Numbered from the stretch's first letter, positions 44,268 through 54,286 are shown. The stretch is 64,000 nucleotides of DNA from Methanolobus psychrotolerans (GCF_002243045.1 NZ_MBKP01000012.1:1-64000), one strand, 5' to 3'. The notes: generated by a model from the letters alone, not told the origin. Numbers and translations are program-made.

Positions 44268-45050
44268 CTAAAGCTTCTTCAAATACTCAAGACACTGCCT
44301 GCCTTCATCAAGGCTGCCCATTTCAGTAACGAGCCTGCCATTATAACCTGAAAGGCTTCCCATGAGCTTTTTCCAGTCGACAGTACCATGTCCGAGAGGA
44401 AGGTGTTCATCGTAGACTCCGTGGTTGTCATGGATATGCATGTGTTTTATCCTACTGAGACATTTCTCCACGAACTCATCCACAAGTCCCATGGTATTGG
44501 CGTGTCCCACATCAAGAGTCATACCCACATTTTTCCTGTCCACCTCTTTTAGCATGTCCAGCATCTCATCAGGGATTTTTCCGAATATCTTGGGTAATTC
44601 CGGCATGTTCTCAACAGCAATGAGAATGCCCCTGTCTTCTGCAAAGTCGCAGAGTTGCTGTATAGATTCGATATTTACCTGCCAGGCTTTATCAGGGACC
44701 TGACCTCCATAAGCTGAAAGATAACCCGGGTGCAGCACTGCCAATTCCGCAAGATCGGATGCCATCTCCAGATAATACTGCATCTGGCGCATCACCTCGT
44801 TGTGTATGCCGGTGTTGAGACCTGCGATGTTCATATCCGAGAACGGCAGGTGCATTGTAAGAGTAAGGTTGGTGGTTTCAAGTATATCCCGAACCTGATG
44901 GATGTTCTCATCATTAAGGCACTGTGAGCCTTCCTGAACTATTTCCCAGCCAGTGTAACCGATATCCTCAAGGCTGTAAGCCCAGTTGAATGGGTCTTCA
45001 ACAGATGCACGTGATGAGAAGCTCAGGTTGCGGACATTCATATTAAACAT
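44268..45050 (-). CDS. Xylose isomerase-like TIM-barrel protein (AP endonuclease 2 superfamily)
   Basis: 260 aa. TIM-barrel metal-binding motifs are visible: MHLPFSDMN (near residue 67), VLHPGY (near 104), VENMPE (near 147), TLDVGHAN (near 181), MHIHDNHGVYDEHLPLGHGTVDW (near 212-235) and a C-terminal VTEM. The family includes endonuclease IV and sugar isomerases/epimerases; the substrate is not evident. It overlaps the UPF0201 gene by 8 nt. Confidence 0.82.
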   Translation of the reverse strand: MFNMNVRNLSFSSRASVEDPFNWAYSLEDIGYTGWEIVQEGSQCLNDENIHQVRDILETTNLTLTMHLPFSDMNIAGLNTGIHNEVMRQMQYYLEMASDLAELAVLHPGYLSAYGGQVPDKAWQVNIESIQQLCDFAEDRGILIAVENMPELPKIFGKIPDEMLDMLKEVDRKNVGMTLDVGHANTMGLVDEFVEKCLSRIKHMHIHDNHGVYDEHLPLGHGTVDWKKLMGSLSGYNGRLVTEMGSLDEGRQCLEYLKKL

Positions 45051-45486
45051 CCCTTATATCCATCTCAAAATCAGGCACCCCATCCTCTGTAGGAGGGGTC
45101 AGCCAGTCGTAGAATCTTTCAAGTTCTTCTACGGAATCTGCCTTGACAGTGATCCTTATGGAACCGAGAGGTTCTTCCTGTGCAGGATAATTCAGGCGGC
45201 CGACTGTTGCAACCTGTTTACTGATAATGAAAGAAGTGGATAGCATGTCTTCTGACATTCCCACATTAAGACGGGTGCGAGAGGTATCGATGATCTCCTC
45301 TTCCCTGATAAGATAGTGCATATATTTGAGAATATGGATATCCCCTTCACCTGAGAAACGACCGCTGTATTCTGACAGCTCCTCGAACTCAAAGTCAAGA
45401 TCCGGGAATATGCTGACCAGAGCAGAGTGTACTTTGTCTCTGCTTTCTGTGGGATTTACATCCGTGCAAACTTGAACCTGTATCAT
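45043..45486 (-). CDS. UPF0201 family protein
   Basis: 147 aa. It starts MIQVQVCTDVNPTES, with a two-domain alpha/beta sandwich pattern typical of the archaeal UPF0201 family (PF01877, annotated as RNA-binding). NKVHSAL-like helix and the basic TSRTRLNVGMSEDML stretch near residue 70. Function unproven. It lies 4 nt after the UPF0200 gene; this pairing is widely conserved in archaea. Confidence 0.82.
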   Translation of the reverse strand: MIQVQVCTDVNPTESRDKVHSALVSIFPDLDFEFEELSEYSGRFSGEGDIHILKYMHYLIREEEIIDTSRTRLNVGMSEDMLSTSFIISKQVATVGRLNYPAQEEPLGSIRITVKADSVEELERFYDWLTPPTEDGVPDFEMDIRDV

Positions 45487-45490
45487 AATA

Positions 45491-46027
45491 CTACTCCAGA
45501 AGCGCTGTTATCTTTTCCCTGAACTCATCAAGGGTGCCCTCGTTACCAATAACGATATCGGCTATTTCCATTGCCTCGCCCATGCCCCAGCCAAGTTCAC
45601 GCTCATCCCTGGTCTTCAGGGCACTGATATCCTGCATGTCATCGCTTCTCTGCCTGGAAAGGACACGTTCGAATCTGGAATCAAGCGGGGACTCAATGGA
45701 TACAAGTGTGAAATCATTTCCAAATGCTTTTTTGAAACATTCGACTTCGGCAACACTGCGCACACCGTCAATACCGATGAAATCCTCATTTGCATCTTTT
45801 ATCTTTGGGATACAGCGTCTTGCAACAGCATCCCTGCCTTCCTTTTCACGCAGGTCGGTACCGACACCGCCGGTATTCGCATCTGTGGGTTCCAGTCCCC
45901 TGCGAACAATTTCCTCCCTGATGACATCCCCCATGTTGATGACTGTAATACCCTTGCGGCGCAGGACGGATGATGCCTCCGATTTGCCTGAGGCTGGCAT
46001 TCCTACAAAAGCTAAGATCTTTGTCAT
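45491..46027 (-). CDS. UPF0200 family P-loop kinase-like protein
   Basis: 178 aa. Walker A is GMPASGKSEA (near residues 8-17), followed by INMGDVIREEIVRRGLEPT and GIDGVRSVAEVECFK, similar to dephospho-CoA kinase and nucleotide kinases. The archaeal dephospho-CoA kinase is a different protein, so the substrate of UPF0200 is unknown. First gene of the minus-strand UPF0200-UPF0201-TIM-barrel operon. Confidence 0.85.
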   Translation of the reverse strand: MTKILAFVGMPASGKSEASSVLRRKGITVINMGDVIREEIVRRGLEPTDANTGGVGTDLREKEGRDAVARRCIPKIKDANEDFIGIDGVRSVAEVECFKKAFGNDFTLVSIESPLDSRFERVLSRQRSDDMQDISALKTRDERELGWGMGEAMEIADIVIGNEGTLDEFREKITALLE

Positions 46028-46151
46028 AGATGAACCTGTTATATTTTGTAAAATTTATTCAATAAGTGTTGTTTCAATAGATTTTTCCATACATCCTGCT
46101 TATATTATATATTAGTATACCCTTCGATAGAACATTTTTGATTGTACTATT

Positions 46152-46215
46152 ATTACATATTATCATAATTACATATTACCATAATTACATATTACCATAA
46201 TTACATATTATCATA
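46152..46215. repeat. Four 16-nt tandem repeats upstream of the dus gene
   Basis: ATTACATATTA[TC]CATA is repeated four times with no spacers, starting at 46152, 46168, 46184 and 46200. The first and last copies read TATC, the middle two TACC. It ends 37 nt before the dus start codon. Confidence 0.9.
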
Positions 46216-46252
46216 ACAATCCGGCACTGAACCACCGATAACCTATACCAAC

Positions 46253-47209
46253 ATGAAGATTGCAGACCTGAAAATCCCCGGTAATATCCTGCTTGCCCCC
46301 ATGTCCAATGTGACTAACCTGCCGTTTCGCCTGATGTGCAGGAAATACGGAGCCTCTCTCACATATTCAGAAATGATCAGCTCAAACGCTGTCATATATG
46401 AAAGTGCTAAGTCTATCAACCGCGGAATAAGCTGTGAGGATGAAAGACCTCTTGGAATACAGATATTTGGGAATTCCCCTGAAATAATGACAAAAGCGGC
46501 TCTTAGAATTGAACAAATATACCAGCCGGAAATAATTGATGTGAATTTTGGCTGTCCTGCAGATCTCCTGACAAAAAATGGCTGTGGCTCTGCCCTTCTC
46601 AGATCACCGGACCTTATTTATGAGATTGTAAAAGAGCTTTCAGATAATCTCACCACACCTGTCACTGCCAAGATACGCATTCTTGAAGATATAGACGATA
46701 CGCTGAAGATAGCCCATCTTATAGAAAGTGCCGGAGCATCTGCAATAACAGTGCATGGAAGAACAAGGCAGCAGCAGTATTCAGGAAAAGCTAACCATGA
46801 ATACGTGCGGAAAATAAAACAGGAACTTAGTATTCCTGTGATTGCCAACGGTGACATCTTGGACGAAGCATCAGCGCAACATACACTGGAATATACCGGA
46901 TGTGACGGTATCATGATTGGAAGGGCTGCAATGGGTAATCCTTTCCTTTTCAAAAGGATAGCACACTATCTTGGAACAGGAGAACTGCTTGAATATAATG
47001 AGTGCAGCCAGAGAGTTGCAGATATCCGGGAGTATTATGGTCTCATGGAAGAATATAAACTGATGCATACGGTGAATATAAAGGCGCAAGCACAGTGGTT
47101 CACCCGGGGGATGAGAAATGGAAGGCATATACGGAATAGTATTGCCGTTGCAAAGAACATTGACGAAATTCTCCAAAGTCTGGAGAAAATGTGTAAACAT
47201 GCCAAATGA
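46253..47209 (+). CDS. tRNA-dihydrouridine synthase
   Basis: 318 aa. FMN-binding TIM barrel with LLAPMSNVTNLPFR (near residue 14), SEMISSNA, VNFGCPADLLTKNGCGSALL (with the conserved Cys, near residue 102), ITVHGRTRQQQYSG (near 165) and VIANGDI...DGIMIGRAAMGNPFLF. This is the Dus signature; the position specificity cannot be assigned. A 16-nt tandem repeat lies upstream. Confidence 0.9.
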   Translation: MKIADLKIPGNILLAPMSNVTNLPFRLMCRKYGASLTYSEMISSNAVIYESAKSINRGISCEDERPLGIQIFGNSPEIMTKAALRIEQIYQPEIIDVNFGCPADLLTKNGCGSALLRSPDLIYEIVKELSDNLTTPVTAKIRILEDIDDTLKIAHLIESAGASAITVHGRTRQQQYSGKANHEYVRKIKQELSIPVIANGDILDEASAQHTLEYTGCDGIMIGRAAMGNPFLFKRIAHYLGTGELLEYNECSQRVADIREYYGLMEEYKLMHTVNIKAQAQWFTRGMRNGRHIRNSIAVAKNIDEILQSLEKMCKHAK

Positions 47210-47340
47210 TGCTTTTTTATAAGTTATTTTTCTTTTTTAATTTTCTGCAAAAATATTAAAATAAAGCAAATTAACGCTGTAAATTACCGAAAGACTAAAT
47301 AGTAATTAATAGATTCTACACAATTAACCATTGCATTTAA

Positions 47341-47480
47341 CGTCAGTTGACGAAAATTTGATGCTTTTTCAGCATCATTATTCGACACAGTACACGCGCA
47401 AGGTTACCCGATTAAAAACGTTAACCGAATATTGGAACGAATTGTTACTACTATTACACATGGTTTATGGAGAATTCTAG
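47341..47480 (+). promoter_or_regulatory. Upstream region of porGDAB with small inverted repeats
   Basis: CGTCA-GT-TGACG (47341-47352) and GATGCT-TTTTC-AGCATC (47360-47376) are perfect short inverted repeats. They may be operator or transcript-end structures; the second is not followed by a clear T run. The porG ribosome-binding site is GGAGAAT just before the ATG. Confidence 0.35.
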
Positions 47481-48029
47481 ATGAAAGAAATACGAATACA
47501 CGGCCGTGGTGGTCAGGGCTCTGTCACAGCCGCTGAACTTCTGGCTGTTGCTGCTTTTGCAGATGGGAAATTCAGCCAGGCCTTCCCTGCATTCGGAGTG
47601 GAAAGGAGGGGGGCACCGGTCCAGGCATTCACCAGGATCAACAACGAACTCATCAGGCTTAGAAGCCAGATCTACGAACCTGACTATGTTATTGTACAGG
47701 ATCCGACCCTTCTTGAGGTAGTAGATGTTGCAAGCGGCCTCAAAGATGACGGAATACTTATTATCAACAGTGACTTCGATGCTGACACGTTCGACATCAA
47801 CACAAAGGCAAAGATAATGACAGTGAACGCAACAAAGATCGCATTGGACATTATCGGAAGACCTATCGTTAACACTGTACTTCTCGGTGCCTTTGCAGGT
47901 GCAACAGGCGAAATAGAAGCTGAATCCATCAAAGAAGCTGTAAGGGAAAGATTCCCCGGCAAGGTTGGAGAAAGGAATGCTGAGGCAATCCAGGAAGCAT
48001 ACAACATGATGAAGGAGGCTAAGAAATGA
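47481..48029 (+). CDS. porG: Pyruvate:ferredoxin oxidoreductase gamma subunit
   Basis: 182 aa. The gamma-domain signature [19 protein letters not shown] is at the N-terminus, then [22 protein letters not shown]. First gene of a four-gene operon. Pyruvate synthase makes pyruvate from acetyl-CoA, CO2 and reduced ferredoxin for biosynthesis in methanogens. The stop overlaps the porD ATG by 4 nt. Confidence 0.93.
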   Translation: MKEIRIHGRGGQGSVTAAELLAVAAFADGKFSQAFPAFGVERRGAPVQAFTRINNELIRLRSQIYEPDYVIVQDPTLLEVVDVASGLKDDGILIINSDFDADTFDINTKAKIMTVNATKIALDIIGRPIVNTVLLGAFAGATGEIEAESIKEAVRERFPGKVGERNAEAIQEAYNMMKEAKK

Positions 48030-48286
48030 AGATTCTTCCAGGGGGCGTCTGTGAAGCAGGCACCACCAGAGTCAACAAGACTGGCGGATGGAGAACTTTC
48101 AAGCCGGTTTACAATTACGACAAGTGCATAAAATGTAAGTTATGTGAACTCCTATGCCCGGACAGTTCAATTAACCCAAGAGATGACGGATTCTTCGAGT
48201 TCGATTATGATTTCTGCAAGGGTTGCGGAATCTGTGCGAATGAATGTCCAAAGAGCGCAATTGACATGGTTCTGGAGGAGAAATAA
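48026..48286 (+). CDS. porD: Pyruvate:ferredoxin oxidoreductase delta subunit (2x4Fe-4S ferredoxin)
   Basis: 86 aa. Two 4Fe-4S motifs are complete: [13 protein letters not shown] (near residue 35) and [13 protein letters not shown] (near residue 66). It shuttles electrons between TPP-bound intermediate and ferredoxin. It overlaps porG by 4 nt and ends 1 nt before the porA ATG. Confidence 0.93.
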   Translation: MKILPGGVCEAGTTRVNKTGGWRTFKPVYNYDKCIKCKLCELLCPDSSINPRDDGFFEFDYDFCKGCGICANECPKSAIDMVLEEK

Positions 48287-48287
48287 A

Positions 48288-49502
48288 ATGGCACCTGAAA
48301 ACAAACTGGACAAGAAAAAGATGGTCGTTGTCGAAGGATCATATGCTGTTGCACATGCTGCCAAGGTCTGCAGACCAAACGTAATTTCAGCGTACCCTAT
48401 CACACCACAGACCCACATAGTTGAAGATCTATCACAATTCATGGCAGATGGCGAAATACCAAACTGCGAATACATTAATGTAGAATCCGAGTTCTCAGCA
48501 CTCTCAGCACTGGTCGGTGCTTCAGCTGCTGGTGCAAGGTGTTACTCAGCTACAACATCACAGGGTCTTGAACTCATGCATGAGGTACTGTTTAATGTAT
48601 CCGGTATGAGACTGCCTGTTGTGATGACCATTGTAAACAGAGCTGTCAGTGCTCCGATCAGCATATGGAATGATCATCAGGATGCGATCTCACAGAGAGA
48701 CACCGGATGGTTACAGCTCTACGCTGAGAACACACAGGAAATATCAGATATGACCGCGCAGGCCTACAAGATATCCGAGGACAAGGATATTCTCATGCCA
48801 TCAATGGTCTGTATGGACGGTTTTATACTGTCACACGTTTACGAACCTGTGGTGCTTCTTGAACAGGACCTTACAGATGAATTCCTGCCTAAATATGAGC
48901 CGGAATATGTCCTTGACCCTAAGAGGCCATTGAGTTTCGGAGCATTTGCGGACCCGAACTATTACACTGAATTCAGATACCTTCAAGAGCAGGCAATGCA
49001 GAGAGCACTGAAGAAAATAGAGGATGTAGCAAATGAATTCTACGATGTATACGGAAGATACTACGGAGGACTTATTGACGAGTATCGAACAGATGATGCC
49101 GAAATCATCATCATGGCAATGGGATCCATTATCGGAACCATTAAGGATGTCATTGATAAACTCAGGGACAGGAATGTGAAAGTCGGTCTTCTGAAGGTTA
49201 GGTCATTCAGACCGTTCCCTGCAGCAGCTATTAAGAATGCTCTAAAGGATGCAAAGGTTGTTGTCGTACTTGACAAGAACATCTCACTTGGACTGAACGA
49301 AGGCGCACTTTTCACTGAAACAAAGTCATCCCTTTATAATACCAAGCTCAACATGCCTATTGTCGGCTACATGATCGGCCATGGTGGACGTGACATCAAG
49401 GTAGACCTGATCGAGAAAATAATCGACGAGGCACAGGAAGTCATAAAAACAGGTATCACTATCGAGAGCCAGTTTACAGATGTGAAGGAGGAACTACTAT
49501 GA
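48288..49502 (+). CDS. porA: Pyruvate:ferredoxin oxidoreductase alpha subunit
   Basis: 404 aa from the ATG at 48288, preceded by GGAGG. The open frame extends further upstream through porD but should not be used. Pyruvate-binding [15 protein letters not shown] (near residue 35), [26 protein letters not shown] and [15 protein letters not shown] are typical of PorA. The 3' end overlaps porB by 4 nt. Confidence 0.93.
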   Translation: MAPENKLDKKKMVVVEGSYAVAHAAKVCRPNVISAYPITPQTHIVEDLSQFMADGEIPNCEYINVESEFSALSALVGASAAGARCYSATTSQGLELMHEVLFNVSGMRLPVVMTIVNRAVSAPISIWNDHQDAISQRDTGWLQLYAENTQEISDMTAQAYKISEDKDILMPSMVCMDGFILSHVYEPVVLLEQDLTDEFLPKYEPEYVLDPKRPLSFGAFADPNYYTEFRYLQEQAMQRALKKIEDVANEFYDVYGRYYGGLIDEYRTDDAEIIIMAMGSIIGTIKDVIDKLRDRNVKVGLLKVRSFRPFPAAAIKNALKDAKVVVVLDKNISLGLNEGALFTETKSSLYNTKLNMPIVGYMIGHGGRDIKVDLIEKIIDEAQEVIKTGITIESQFTDVKEELL

Positions 49503-50374
49503 AATCATTATTAGCTCCGGGACACAGAGGATGTGCAGGTTGCTGTGACGCAATGGCTGCAAAGTTCACACTTATGGGCGCCGGTGAGGACTGTATAGTT
49601 ATCAACCCTACCGGGTGTCTTGAGGTTATGACCACCCCGTTCCCTGAGACTGCATGGGACGTACCATGGATACACTCACTTTTTGAGAATGCATCTGCCG
49701 TAGGTTCTGGTGTTGAGGCTGCCCTTAAGGCACTCGGCAAGAAAGGGAACACCAAGGTTGTTGTCATGGGAGGAGACGGTGCCACACTGGACATAGGCAT
49801 GCGTTCCATATCCGGAGCCTTTGAGAGAGGACATGATTTCACCTACGTCTGTATTGACAATGAAGCTTACATGAATACAGGTGTGCAGAGAAGTGGTGCA
49901 ACCCCATTCAATGCATCAACCACCACAAGTCCGGCTGGTAAGGTTTCCTACGGTAACCAAAGGCCAAAGAAGGACATGCCTGCTATCATGGTGGCACATG
50001 GTTCACCATACGTTGCCACAACATCCCTCGCATATCCAAAGGACATGATTGCCAAGGTGAAGAAGGCCACGGAGATTGAAGGCCCGACCTATATCCACTG
50101 CCATGCACCATGTACTACAGGCTGGGGATTTGACACTTCCAAGACTGTAGAGGTTGCCAGGATGGCCGTGCATACAGGTCTCTGGCCGTTGTATGAAGTG
50201 GAGAACGGCGAGGTCACCAAGGTTAGGAAACTTGGAAAGAGCATTAAGCCCGTTGAGGAATACCTCAAAATGCAGCGTCGTTTCAGTCACCTCTTCAAGA
50301 TGGAAGGCGGCGCAGGAGAGATTGCAAAGATCCAGGCGATCGCTGACAAGAACATTGAAGTTTACGGGCTCTGA
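49499..50374 (+). CDS. porB: Pyruvate:ferredoxin oxidoreductase beta subunit (TPP-binding)
   Basis: 291 aa. The Fe-S-binding [14 protein letters not shown] is at the N-terminus. The TPP motif is [14 protein letters not shown] (near residue 91) with [17 protein letters not shown] (near 121). A late Cys lies in [12 protein letters not shown] (near 206). It completes the porGDAB set; a T-rich stretch follows. Confidence 0.94.
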   Translation: MKSLLAPGHRGCAGCCDAMAAKFTLMGAGEDCIVINPTGCLEVMTTPFPETAWDVPWIHSLFENASAVGSGVEAALKALGKKGNTKVVVMGGDGATLDIGMRSISGAFERGHDFTYVCIDNEAYMNTGVQRSGATPFNASTTTSPAGKVSYGNQRPKKDMPAIMVAHGSPYVATTSLAYPKDMIAKVKKATEIEGPTYIHCHAPCTTGWGFDTSKTVEVARMAVHTGLWPLYEVENGEVTKVRKLGKSIKPVEEYLKMQRRFSHLFKMEGGAGEIAKIQAIADKNIEVYGL

Positions 50375-50515
50375 ACCCGTATCCTTTTCTCATTTCGTTT
50401 ATTTTTTACTATTTGTTTCTTATTTGTTATATTATAGTCGTTATTATTTTTATTTCTAGGCGAAACCAAGGGGTTCCGAATAAACATAAAAAGTATTATA
50501 CCATATTTCTTCCCC

Positions 50516-51169
50516 ATGACAACGAAATCTCCTACATGTGACTGTAAAAAGATTTTTTACCATATTTTTGAACTACTGCAAGAGGAGTATCCCAATGCAG
50601 AGCCCATGCTTTATTTCAATAATCCACTGGAACTGCTGGTCGCAACTATTCTTTCTGCCCAGTGCACCGACAAACAGGTTAACAAGGTTACACAGGTGCT
50701 GTTCAGAAAGTACCTCAACGTAGAAGATTTTGCCAACGCAGACCTGAAAGAACTTGGAAAGGATATCTACCCCACAGGTTTCTACCACCAGAAAGCAAAG
50801 CATATCATAGGAAGTGCACAACTAATCCTTACCGATTTCAATGGTCGGGTTCCGGATACAATGGAAGATCTGCTGAAACTGCCGGGAGTCGGAAGGAAAA
50901 CAGCGAACATCGTCCTTACCAGAGGATATGGCATCATAGAAGGCATTGCAGTGGATACACACGTGACCCGGCTGTCACAGAAACTTGGCTTTACAAAAAA
51001 CAGTGACCCTAAAAAAATAGAACTTGATCTCATGGCCCTTGCAAAAAAAGAGGAACTTGAAATACTTTCCATGACGCTAATACTGCACGGAAGGAACGTT
51101 TGTGTGGCGAGGAAACCGAAGTGTGGGGTGTGTGTTGTGAATGAATTGTGTCCTTCAAGTGATGTATGA
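50516..51169 (+). CDS. nth: Endonuclease III (DNA glycosylase/AP lyase)
   Basis: 217 aa. Helix-hairpin-helix LPGVGRKTANIVL (near residues 122-134), the catalytic Lys-side LLVATILSAQCTDKQVN (near 40), the catalytic Asp in VDTHVTRLS (near 146), and a C-terminal 4Fe-4S cluster C-x6-C-x2-C-x5-C (CVARKPKCGVCVVNELC). Repairs oxidised pyrimidines. Convergent with the AlkD-like gene, 22 nt apart. Confidence 0.93.
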   Translation: MTTKSPTCDCKKIFYHIFELLQEEYPNAEPMLYFNNPLELLVATILSAQCTDKQVNKVTQVLFRKYLNVEDFANADLKELGKDIYPTGFYHQKAKHIIGSAQLILTDFNGRVPDTMEDLLKLPGVGRKTANIVLTRGYGIIEGIAVDTHVTRLSQKLGFTKNSDPKKIELDLMALAKKEELEILSMTLILHGRNVCVARKPKCGVCVVNELCPSSDV

Positions 51170-51191
51170 ATTTAGTATGAATGTATGGAAA

Positions 51192-51899
51192 TTATTTTTC
51201 CATAGCTTTTTTCCTAAGCTCACCTGGGAATTTCTCGATGGCATATCTCAGCGCAGTCCGAGGCATAACATTCTTGTTCCTCATGACGTAATCAAATATC
51301 TCCTGCCGATGCTGTTTGCCAGCTTCCTTTAGCATCCATCCATATCCTTTCTGAACAAGATCATCCTCATCCGTTAACAGCAGGTCAGCAATTTCCAGCA
51401 CACCATCAAGAAAATCTCCCCTGCGGGCAGGCAAGATAAGTGTAACAGCGGCAGCACGCCTGTACCAGCGATTTCCCGAAGCTGTCCACTTTTTGAGTGA
51501 ATCAATGTACTGAGGATACATGTCAATGAATGTACCTATGGTATGATTACAAAGAGTATCGCATTTCGCCCAGTTGTTGACATAATCCCCGACCCACCTC
51601 TCAAAAATGGGAAAATCCTCAGGTTCATACTGCTTTTTCAAGTAGTATGACCATTCGAATGCAATGAACGCTTCCTCCATGTAATCAGAACTGAGGAGTT
51701 CCTCACAGAGTGCAAATATCTCAGGCTTACTTTTGCCGGATATAATCTTGAAATAATCCTTTGCCATTTTCCTGATAACAGGAGTCTTCATGCCGTAGGT
51801 CTTTATTTCCTCTTTGAAGAAGCGGTTTGAGCTTGCTCTTATCTCTTCATCAGCATTTTGTTCAAGGTTTTTTCTTATGTGAGAAATTATGTTGTTCAT
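51192..51899 (-). CDS. AlkD-like DNA alkylation repair protein
   Basis: 235 aa all-helical HEAT-like repeat protein. FKEEIKTYGMKTPVIRKMAKDYFK (near residue 30), ERWVGDYVNNWAKCDTLCNHTIG (near 100, with the W and D seen in AlkD active sites) and NRWYRRAAAVTLILPAR (near 142) match the DNA alkylation repair family. AlkD removes N3- and N7-alkylated bases. Tail to tail with nth, so two base-excision repair genes adjoin. Confidence 0.88.
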   Translation of the reverse strand: MNNIISHIRKNLEQNADEEIRASSNRFFKEEIKTYGMKTPVIRKMAKDYFKIISGKSKPEIFALCEELLSSDYMEEAFIAFEWSYYLKKQYEPEDFPIFERWVGDYVNNWAKCDTLCNHTIGTFIDMYPQYIDSLKKWTASGNRWYRRAAAVTLILPARRGDFLDGVLEIADLLLTDEDDLVQKGYGWMLKEAGKQHRQEIFDYVMRNKNVMPRTALRYAIEKFPGELRKKAMEK

Positions 51900-52078
51900 T
51901 AGAATTTTATTAGGAGGACTGGGAGATAATGTTTATGGATGAAGTGAAAAGTAAGTTGCACCTTTAAATTTTGCTACACTCTCAAATAGTTAGCAGGGAA
52001 ATATTAAAATAAATCAATTTAAATTATAGATTTGTTCTTGACAATAATTTTCTACTAGGTGTAAATAAAGTTATTTAT

Positions 52079-52330
52079 TTGTGGAATAATATTTACGATG
52101 CTTTCTATCTGAGCAATGAAATGTACATAAAACGAATTGATCAAAAGGAGATGAATCAAAAAGAGATAATAGATTTGAGGGCGGATTTTTTTGAAAAATT
52201 AGGATCGCCCATCATTGTTGAATGCAGAAATAGAGAAGGTCCTTTTTCTGCAAAAGATATAGAGATTTTGAGGGAAAAATTGGAGATTTTGGGCTTAAAT
52301 ATGGATTCATCTTATGCAAAAAAGGCTTAA
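52079..52330 (+). CDS. Small uncharacterised protein, first of an overlapping pair
   Basis: 83 aa from a TTG at 52079, or 69 aa from the ATG at 52121 (MYIKRIDQKE). It is charged and helical, with DLRADFFEKLGSPIIVECRNREGPFSAKDIEILREKLEIL. No family is recognised. It overlaps the next small frame by 17 nt, as in two-gene operons. AT-rich, and possibly accessory. Confidence 0.4.
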   Translation: MWNNIYDAFYLSNEMYIKRIDQKEMNQKEIIDLRADFFEKLGSPIIVECRNREGPFSAKDIEILREKLEILGLNMDSSYAKKA

Positions 52331-52490
52331 CAGGATACCAGATTCAGATGCAAAGTTAAGAATTCGAGACAAATTGAAAGAAGGAATCATCATTATTCCA
52401 CTAGAACTTCAAGACATAAGGGATATATCTCAAGGTGCGGACACAACTCGAATAATCAAAAAGAAATATTATGATTTATTTGAGAGATAG
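52314..52490 (+). CDS. Small uncharacterised protein, second of an overlapping pair
   Basis: 58 aa from the ATG at 52314. Charged N-terminus (MQKRLNRIPDSDAKLRIRDKLKEG), then IIIIPLELQDIRDISQGADTTRIIKKKYYDLFER. The overlap and size recall toxin-antitoxin modules, but no known toxin fold is seen. It might also be a frameshifted tail of the previous gene. Confidence 0.35.
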   Translation: MQKRLNRIPDSDAKLRIRDKLKEGIIIIPLELQDIRDISQGADTTRIIKKKYYDLFER

Positions 52491-52630
52491 GAAAGAATTA
52501 GATTCCATAAATTATCATAATCTCTCATAACATTTGTAATTTATTTTCATTATCAATCAATTTTATATATTTAACCCCTCTTCTATCCACCCATAAGAAC
52601 AATTCTTGACGCAAGTCAGCTGGCTTCTAT

Positions 52631-54286
52631 ATGGAAAAACAAAATAGAGTTTCACAATATCTCAAAGAATCGTTTACAAGCGACTTAAAAGCCGGATTTA
52701 TCACGGCTATTGTGGCTTTGCCGCTTGCTATTGCTTTTGCCATTGCTTCAGGTGTTGCGCCGGAGATGGGGCTGTACACAGCTATCATCGCAGGTATGCT
52801 GGTTTCAGCTACGGGCGGTTCCAGATACTCGATTACCGGGCCCACCGGGGCAATGACGGTCATCATTCTTTCAACACTGCACAGCTTCGGACTTGAAGGA
52901 CTTTTCCTTGCAGGCTTCCTGGCCGGTGCATTTCAGATACTGTTCGGGGTCCTGAAACTTGGTAAGGTTGTAAAATACATCCCCCTACCCGTCATATCAG
53001 GATTCACGAGCGGTATCGGTGCAATCATCCTTATCGGGCAGATACCAAATGCCCTGGGACTTATCATCCCTTCTAAAGAACATGTGTGGGAAACACTTTT
53101 CGCCATCATTTCAAATCTGGATCTACTTGACACAACTGCAATCGTAATATGTGCTGCAACCATAGTGCTTCTTTTATACTTACCAGGACTTATGTCCAAA
53201 ATTAAATACATCAACAGCCTCCCAGCCTCTATTGTTGCTTTGGTACTATCCATCCTGATTATCGTTTTTTTCAAGGTCAATATCCCCCTCGTAGGAAGTA
53301 TCCCTGCAGGGCTTCCGCAGATACAGATGCTCAACTTTAATCTTGAATTACTAATGGCAGTCCTGCCGGCCGCTCTTACCATCGCACTGCTGGGAGCTAT
53401 TGAAGCTCTGCTCTGTGCCGTTGTATGTGACGGTATGACAAACACAAAACATGAAAGCAACAAGGAACTCATAGGTCAGGGAATTGCCAACATGGCACTA
53501 CCATTCTTCTCAGGTATTCCATGTACTGCAGCCATTGCAAGAAGTGCTGTAAATGTAAGGGAAGGTGCAAAGACACAAATGTCAGGCATTATCCATGCCC
53601 TTGTATTGTTTGCCATACTGCTTTTCCTGGGTCCAGTTGCTGCTTTCATCCCTAAAGCCTACCTTGCAGGTGTGCTGATACTTGTTTCATTGAGAATGAT
53701 CAACGTAACCGAGTTTAAGACCATCAGGAATATTAGCAAGATGGATACTACGGTCCTAGTTACTACATTCCTGTTGACAGTGTTCACAGACTTGGTATTT
53801 GCCGTCCAGATGGGTATGTTCCTTTCAATCATCCTGCTCTTTATAAGGCTGACAAACGTTATCGATGTTCAGACCATGGAGAGCTACGACAAGACTAAAG
53901 GTATCAACGCCACTATCTTTGCTGATCCTTACCTTGAGAAGAACGTTTCTGTCTATACCATCAACGGTCCCTTCTTCTTCGGAGCCATGAGTGTTTTTGA
54001 GAGTAAGATAAACGAGCACATAAACATAAGCAGGCCTCATATTATTCTTCGCATGCGTTATGTCCCGTTCATAGATACAACCGGTCTTGAGCGCCTGAAG
54101 AGTTTTATCAAATCGAGCAAAAAGTTTCACCAAAAGGTATATCTAACTTCAATACAGCCCGAGGTCATGAAGAGGATGGAATGCGACAAAGAGCTCACTG
54201 AGCTCATGGAACAACAGCATGTGCATGTTTGCAATAGCACACAGGAAGCCCTTGTATTTTTGAAGAATAAATACGGGGAAAAGTGA
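52631..54286 (+). CDS. SulP-family anion transporter with STAS domain
   Basis: 551 aa. The N-terminal DLKAGFITAIVALPLAIAFAIASGVAPEMGLYTAIIAG and the SITGPTGAMTVII motif are SulP hallmarks. About 10-12 membrane segments fill residues 20-410, and a C-terminal STAS domain (about 435-545) contains FIDTTGLERLKSF. Transports sulfate, bicarbonate or another anion with Na+ or H+; the substrate is not clear. TTTATATATTT near 52560 is a promoter candidate. Confidence 0.88.
   Translation: MEKQNRVSQYLKESFTSDLKAGFITAIVALPLAIAFAIASGVAPEMGLYTAIIAGMLVSATGGSRYSITGPTGAMTVIILSTLHSFGLEGLFLAGFLAGAFQILFGVLKLGKVVKYIPLPVISGFTSGIGAIILIGQIPNALGLIIPSKEHVWETLFAIISNLDLLDTTAIVICAATIVLLLYLPGLMSKIKYINSLPASIVALVLSILIIVFFKVNIPLVGSIPAGLPQIQMLNFNLELLMAVLPAALTIALLGAIEALLCAVVCDGMTNTKHESNKELIGQGIANMALPFFSGIPCTAAIARSAVNVREGAKTQMSGIIHALVLFAILLFLGPVAAFIPKAYLAGVLILVSLRMINVTEFKTIRNISKMDTTVLVTTFLLTVFTDLVFAVQMGMFLSIILLFIRLTNVIDVQTMESYDKTKGINATIFADPYLEKNVSVYTINGPFFFGAMSVFESKINEHINISRPHIILRMRYVPFIDTTGLERLKSFIKSSKKFHQKVYLTSIQPEVMKRMECDKELTELMEQQHVHVCNSTQEALVFLKNKYGEK

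Noticed and set aside
46152-46215. CRISPR array
   Set aside because: The 16-nt repeats are directly adjacent with no spacers, and no intact cas genes lie in the window.
48144-48287. Longer N-terminus for porA
   Set aside because: It would overlap most of porD; the ATG at 48288 has a GGAGG site and gives the family N-terminus.
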